Shown here: positions 60,090 to 64,000 of the stretch, piece by piece
Layout: every line of letters starts with the position of its first letter
How positions within the stretch are numbered: the first letter of the stretch is position 1
NCBI GenBank assembly: GCA_040757335.1
Contig: JBFLXB010000016.1
Span: 1 to 64,000 of the forward strand
Source: Nitrospirota bacterium
GTDB taxonomy: Bacteria; Nitrospirota; Nitrospiria; 2-01-FULL-66-17
Direction: 5' to 3'
DNA: 64,000 nt
Program-made: the position numbers and the translations under genes
Notes under the pieces: model-generated
Databases searched by the model: none
Told to the model about the DNA's origin: nothing
The model's input: only the letters and a program-made list of their open reading frames with translations

Positions 60090-61220
60090 ATGCCCGGCAT
60101 GACACTGCTGGGCGCCGCCGCGCCGATCGATTTGCTGGACGGGTGCACGCCGGAAACCCGCCGGCTGCTGCACGTGGTCCACGAGTTGGTGGACGAGCCG
60201 CACGAGCGGATCGACGCCAAGCGCGTGGTGACCCTCTTCTGCACCCGCGAATTGGGGCTCGATCCCGACGACGTGGAAGCCGCGTGTGAAGACGTCGCGG
60301 CGCACGTGCAGCACGATTACCTGCCCGGCACCGTCGGACACGTCTACCGCACGCTGCTCCGCCTGACTCAGCCTTGGCGCGCGCGGTACCCGCTTCTGGA
60401 GGCCGCGGGCCTGATCGGCGACCACCACGATGACGAGCCCGGCGGTCCCGACCTGGTCAGCGTCCGGGTGTCCGACGTGTCCCACACCGTGTTGCCGCTG
60501 GATCGTGCGCCGCTGTTGCCGATCGGATTACTCAACGGTCGAAGCGACGCGGACGCCGTGGTCCCTTCGCACAATCTTTCCGAGCTGTGGACCGCAATGG
60601 AGCACCTCCGGCAGGAGCCGGACGAGTCGATCGAGGACCTGATGGAGGTGATGCCGGGACCGGATTTCCCGTCTGGCGGCGTGATCTGGGGCATGGCGCC
60701 GGTGCGGGAGCTGTACGAAACCGGAGCCGCGACATTGGTGCTTCGCGCCGCGATCGACGACCAGTTGCAGGGAGCGCGGACGCGGCTGGCCATCGTCTCC
60801 CTTCCGCCGGGGGTGTTGATCAAGACGGTGGCGGCTCAGATCCGAGACTTGGCCAAGCGCGGTCGCGTGGTCTTGACCCAGCTCGAAGATCTCTCCACGC
60901 AGGACCGCGTCCAGATTCTGCTCGACGCGCCGAGAACCGTCACCACCACGGCGCTCAAGACCGTGCTGTTTGCCGAAACCGATTGTGAACGACGCGTGCC
61001 CTGCCGGTTGGCGTTCGCGTCCGACCGGGGCACCGTGACCCGCCCGCTCCGGGATTGGCTCGCCGAAGCCAACCGCCGGTGCACGCCGGCGTGGCGTCCT
61101 AAACGCGGCCCCATGCTCGATCGCGTTCCCACGCTCCGAGAGATCATGGAGCGCGGAGGATACGAAAGCCCGCTCTTCGACCTCATCGATCACCGACGGA
61201 CCAAGATCCTGACGAGTTGA
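60090..61220 (+). CDS. Catalytically dead GyrA/ParC-like protein (type IIA topoisomerase paralogue)
   Basis: The 376-residue protein aligns by eye with the first part of GyrA/ParC. DGCTPETRRLLHVVHELV matches the DGLKPVHRRVLYAM helix, LRLTQPWRARYPLLEAAG matches the MAQPFSLRYPLVDGQG strand, and LLPIGLLNG, VPSHNLSEL, VMPGPDFPSGG and PVRELYETGAATLVLRA follow in the same order. The catalytic Arg-Tyr of GyrA (MRYTE) is replaced by VRVSD (near residues 125-129), so strand cleavage is not possible. The tower, coiled coil and C-terminal beta-pinwheel are absent. Function unknown. Confidence 0.8.
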   Translation: MPGMTLLGAAAPIDLLDGCTPETRRLLHVVHELVDEPHERIDAKRVVTLFCTRELGLDPDDVEAACEDVAAHVQHDYLPGTVGHVYRTLLRLTQPWRARYPLLEAAGLIGDHHDDEPGGPDLVSVRVSDVSHTVLPLDRAPLLPIGLLNGRSDADAVVPSHNLSELWTAMEHLRQEPDESIEDLMEVMPGPDFPSGGVIWGMAPVRELYETGAATLVLRAAIDDQLQGARTRLAIVSLPPGVLIKTVAAQIRDLAKRGRVVLTQLEDLSTQDRVQILLDAPRTVTTTALKTVLFAETDCERRVPCRLAFASDRGTVTRPLRDWLAEANRRCTPAWRPKRGPMLDRVPTLREIMERGGYESPLFDLIDHRRTKILTS

Positions 61221-61314
61221 CTCTGAACGGTGGGAGCGAGCCGGCTGGCGCGTCTGGCGACCTAGATGGCTGGCCAGCACGGATAGCCGAGGTAAGCGGG
61301 TTCCTAAGACCTTC

Positions 61315-61513
61315 AGCCTGGTTAGGGATGGCCAGATGCAAGGCGCCGCGAGAACCGGAGCCGTAGGGGCGTATTGCAATACGCCCCTACAAAGACGTGG
61401 GACCGGAAAGCGCTTCGCGCGGACCCGTCGCGCTGGCAATGTCCCGTTCCGCTCGCTTGGCGACGCAAGCGCAGCAGCAACGCCGCAGATGGCCATCCAT
61501 GGCCAGGCGCTGG
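61315..61513. repeat. Large imperfect palindrome, copy 2, with a nested perfect palindrome
   Basis: The ends cagcctggttagggatggcc and the complement of ggccatccatggccaggcgctg pair imperfectly. Internal arms match copies 1 and 3 (gcggcgcc, gcagatggcc). A perfect 28-bp palindrome at 61363-61390 (gtaggggcgtattg and its complement) is inserted in the loop. The remaining 61221-61314 shows nothing else. Confidence 0.75.
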
Positions 61514-61516
61514 TCA

Positions 61517-62083
61517 CTACGTGACCAGATAGACGACGTCGTGCTCGCGCGCGTGTTCCGTGACTTTAAGCCCCACCGCCTGTCCGATATCGGTCGAGCT
61601 CACCTGGTCGTGTTCGATTTGCAGGGAATTGACCGTCTGGTAGAAGTCGCTGGTGTGCCCCTTGATGTGAATCCGGTCGCCGACCTGTAAGCGACGATCG
61701 GTCACCGCGACCACGGCCACGGACAGGTGCGAGTAGTAATGCGTGACCACGCCCACTTTGAGTTCGTTGGCCGGCACTATCGGTGCCGGAGGCACCGTAG
61801 GTTTGGGCGCCGGGGCGACGCGCGGGGCCGCGGGTTTCTTGGCAACGGCGGTTTTGCGCGGCCGGGCCGCGGCTCGCGCGGTTTTCTTCACCGCCTTGCG
61901 CACAGTTTTTTTCTTGACCGCCGCCCGCTTCTTCGGCCCCACCCGCCGCTTCGCGGCCGTTGAACGAGACTTGGCGGTCTTCTTGGCTTTCTTGGGGACT
62001 CTTCGTCTCGCCGCCGCGGATCGGGCCTTAGCAGGTTTCTTCTTGGCGGATCGTTTCTTCGACGCTGAGCGGGACTTTTTCAT
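61517..62083 (-). CDS. Histone H1-like tail fused to an EF-Tu domain 2-like barrel
   Basis: The first ~105 residues are Lys/Ala/Arg-rich (KKRSAKKKPAKARSA, AAVKKKTVRKAVKKTARAAAR), like bacterial histone H1-type tails, and then Pro-rich. The C-terminal ~80 residues form a beta-barrel (KVGVVTHYYSHLSVAVVAV, QVGDRIHIKGHTSDF, GQAVGLKVTEHAREHDVVYLV) like domain 2 of translation GTPases. The ATG at 62083 is preferred, with a GGAG site 9 bases upstream. Nucleic-acid binding is likely. Confidence 0.8.
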   Translation of the reverse strand: MKKSRSASKKRSAKKKPAKARSAAARRRVPKKAKKTAKSRSTAAKRRVGPKKRAAVKKKTVRKAVKKTARAAARPRKTAVAKKPAAPRVAPAPKPTVPPAPIVPANELKVGVVTHYYSHLSVAVVAVTDRRLQVGDRIHIKGHTSDFYQTVNSLQIEHDQVSSTDIGQAVGLKVTEHAREHDVVYLVT

Positions 62084-62187
62084 CGGCAAGATCTCCTTTC
62101 TTCACTCGCGACATAAGCGTAGGGCCTTGCGAGGCCCGAAGCTGCGAAGAGTCAGGTTGTTTCCGCGATCCGCGCCTACGCGGATCG

Positions 62188-62310
62188 GAGCCTGTTCAGG
62201 AGCGCGCCAGATCCAAGGCGCCGCGAGAACCGGACCGCAGCGTACTGGGTCGTACGTGAGGACCGGAAGCGCAGCGGCAACGCCGGAGATGGCCGCTCAT
62301 CAACAGGCTC
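62188..62310. repeat. Large imperfect palindrome, copy 3
   Basis: The ends gagcctgttcaggagcg and the complement of cgctcatcaacaggctc match at 15 of 17 positions. The interior shares gcggcgccttggatctggc, cctcacgtacg and ggccatctccggcgttgccg (minus strand) with copies 1 and 2. It lies between citrate synthase and the H1-tailed gene. Confidence 0.75.
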
Positions 62311-62318
62311 CCCAGGCT

Positions 62319-63452
62319 CTAAGCGGCGCGTTGATCGAGAGGGACATACTCGCGCCCATGAACCCCCTCATAGATCTCCGTGGGCCGGAAGATATGGTTG
62401 TCCTGGAGTTGCTCGACCCAATGGGCGAGCCACCCCGCGACCCGCGCCACGGCGAAGACCGGGGTGAAGAAGTCGGGCTCGAGGCCCATTTTCTGATACA
62501 CGATGCCGGAGTAAAAATCGACGTTGGGGTAGACGCCTTTTTGGGCCAACAGGTCGAACGCGACGCGCTCCACGGCTTCGGCCACCTCGTACAGCGGGGA
62601 CTTCCCGAATTTGGCGAAGAGCTCCTTGGCCAGCGATTGCAGAATGACGGCGCGAGGGTCCTTGACCTTGTACTCGCGATGGCCCAGCCCCATGATCTTG
62701 CCGCCCCCGACGAGCTGGCGTTCCACGTACGAGCGGGCGTTCTCGGGTTTGCCGATCTCCCGCAACATGAGGAGGACCTCTTCGTTCGCGCCGCCGTGCA
62801 ACGGCCCCATCAACGTGCCGATCGCGGACGAGACCACGGTGTAGGCGTCCGCGAGCGTGGATGCGGTCACCAGACCGGAGAACGTCGAGGCGTTCATGGT
62901 GTGCTCGGCGTGCAGAATCAAACAGACGTCCAGCACCCGGGCGATCAACGGGTCCGGCACCTTGCCGGTGAGCATATACAGGAAGTTGGCGGCGTGATCC
63001 AGGTCATCCTGAGGAGGAATCGGGTTGTCGCCGCGTCGCATGCGGGCGTAGGCCGCGACGATGGTGGGCAACTTGGCGAGCAAGCGCACCACCGAGCTGT
63101 ACTGCACGTCGCGGTCCCGCACGTTTTTGGCGGGATAAAACATGCCGAGCGCCGCCACCGCGGCCTGCAGCGCGTCCATCGGGTGGCCGCCTTCCGGCAG
63201 GCATTTCATCAGATCCGTGATGCGGAACTTGATCTGGCGGTGCGCGATGAGATCCGCCTCAAAACGCTGGAGCTCCTGTCGGGTCGGCAGGTCGCCGAAC
63301 ACGAGCAGATACGCGGTTTCAACGAACGTGCTGTGGCGGGCGAGCAACTCGAGGCGGACGCCGCGGTACTCCAGCAAGCCCTTTTGGCCGTCGAGGTAAC
63401 TGATTTTGGAGCGCGCTGCGGGAATTCCTGCGAGTCCGGGGGAGTACTCCAC
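62319..63452 (-). CDS. gltA: Citrate synthase
   Basis: The 377-residue enzyme has the citrate synthase motifs SYLDGQKGLLEYRG, LILHAEHTMNASTF (catalytic His), GPLHGGANEEVL and IMGLGHREYKVKDPRA (catalytic His), and the catalytic Asp region VDFYSGIVYQ. It condenses acetyl-CoA and oxaloacetate. A GTG start with an AAAGGAG site 5 bases upstream is preferred over a GTG five codons earlier. Confidence 0.97.
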   Translation of the reverse strand: MEYSPGLAGIPAARSKISYLDGQKGLLEYRGVRLELLARHSTFVETAYLLVFGDLPTRQELQRFEADLIAHRQIKFRITDLMKCLPEGGHPMDALQAAVAALGMFYPAKNVRDRDVQYSSVVRLLAKLPTIVAAYARMRRGDNPIPPQDDLDHAANFLYMLTGKVPDPLIARVLDVCLILHAEHTMNASTFSGLVTASTLADAYTVVSSAIGTLMGPLHGGANEEVLLMLREIGKPENARSYVERQLVGGGKIMGLGHREYKVKDPRAVILQSLAKELFAKFGKSPLYEVAEAVERVAFDLLAQKGVYPNVDFYSGIVYQKMGLEPDFFTPVFAVARVAGWLAHWVEQLQDNHIFRPTEIYEGVHGREYVPLDQRAA

Positions 63453-63568
63453 ATTGACTCCTTTCACCCGCCACGTCCGATGTGGCGCGGTTCAATATCC
63501 CGTTGTCGGATCGCAGTTCATTGTAGGAGGTGCCTTCCGGGATGTCAACCGCGGGCGCTGCCGTCGGG

Positions 63569-64000
63569 TCACGTGGCGCTTCGCAGCGCGGCCAGGAACG
63601 CGGCGCCGTATTGGGCCAGCTTCTTCGGGCCCACGCCGCTGACGGCCAAGAGCTCGCCGTCGTTCGCGGGCCGGCGCTCGACCATTTGGATCAACGCCGC
63701 GTCGGAAAACACCAAATAGGCGGGAATGCCGCGCGCGTCGGCCAGTTGTTTGCGCAGCGATTTGAGTCGGGCCAACAGCGCGTCGTCCACGCTCAGGCTT
63801 TCGGAGTCCTCGCGCGACCGTTTGCGCGGTCGCACCGACACGGCGCGTGAGGACGCGAGCAAGTCGGTGTTCGAGCAGACGTCGCACGACGTGCGACACG
63901 GGGCGATGGCTTCGCCCAGGTATGCGACCAGGGTGCGGTGGCGGCACGCGCGCCGGTCGGCCCACGCGAACATCTCCCGGCACTGGTCGCGGCTGCGTGT
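63569..64000 (-). CDS. recQ: ATP-dependent DNA helicase RecQ, C-terminal part (truncated by window edge)
   Basis: The visible 143 residues are the C-terminus of RecQ. They include the RQC zinc site (DQCREM at the edge, RACRHRT, APCRTSCDVC), a charged linker and an HRDC domain (LARLKSLRKQLADARGIPAYLVFSD, ELLAVSGVGPKKLAQYG). The gene begins beyond position 64000 on the minus strand. Confidence 0.93.
   Translation of the reverse strand, partial: TRSRDQCREMFAWADRRACRHRTLVAYLGEAIAPCRTSCDVCSNTDLLASSRAVSVRPRKRSREDSESLSVDDALLARLKSLRKQLADARGIPAYLVFSDAALIQMVERRPANDGELLAVSGVGPKKLAQYGAAFLAALRSAT

Overview
The window is 64 kb of high-GC bacterial chromosome. It looks like a Gram-negative, free-living environmental organism: it has a type II secretion system (T2SS) with secretin and pseudopilins, a LapA/LapB-type envelope protein, a CusCBA-type tripartite efflux pump and lipoprotein signals. 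It encodes no rRNA, prophage, integrase or CRISPR array. Gene style and order (rplU-rpmA-obgE-proB-proA-nadD-rsfS-lapB-gpmI, and gsp genes including gspN and a PilM-like gspL) would fit Nitrospirota, Methylomirabilota or a deltaproteobacterial lineage. The sequence alone does not decide between these.

Layout. 0-7 kb: mostly minus-strand small operons (pirin, HtrA protease and zinc ribbon; a DUF433/DUF5615 toxin-antitoxin pair; CrcB fluoride channel with a duplicated DUF190 protein), then a secreted barrel-like protein and a UbiE-like methyltransferase. 7-12.6 kb: a DUF559 nuclease gene bracketed by inverted GC-rich repeats, polA, ogt, tRNA-Leu(GAG), a 53-residue zinc ribbon, a J-domain protein and a lone groES. 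12.6-21 kb: an oligopeptide-type ABC importer without an ATPase gene, and an HD-GYP protein paired with a HEAT-repeat protein. 21-30 kb: the housekeeping plus-strand operon listed above, ending with a rhomboid protease. 30-42.3 kb: a nearly complete T2SS operon in the order C-D-E-F-G-H-I-J-N-L-M-K. 42-46.7 kb (minus strand): three SAM methyltransferases, then a lipoprotein truncated haemoglobin behind an anti-sigma and ECF sigma pair. 46.8-55 kb: DUF4262 and FHA proteins, then a copper/silver CusCBA-type efflux operon with a repetitive secreted protein at its end. 55-58.4 kb (minus strand): a GH63-like glucosidase and a family-5 uracil-DNA glycosylase. 58.5-61.2 kb: a reduced mercury locus (merR, thioredoxin-like gene, merF, cysteine-free HMA protein) followed by a catalytically dead GyrA/ParC-like protein. 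61.5-64 kb (minus strand): an H1-tailed beta-barrel protein, citrate synthase and the C-terminal end of recQ.

The most unusual signals are: (1) a 60-bp, 20-codon palindromic module inserted in frame 1, 3 and 2 times just before the prepilin cleavage site of GspG, GspH and GspI, with covarying hairpin stems; (2) a 376-residue type IIA topoisomerase-like protein whose catalytic Tyr is replaced by Val and which lacks the coiled-coil and C-terminal domains; (3) a nearly identical ~95-bp leader upstream of two unrelated genes linked to metal(loid) or thiol chemistry; (4) three copies of a large imperfect palindrome; (5) a DUF559 gene inside inverted palindromic repeats.
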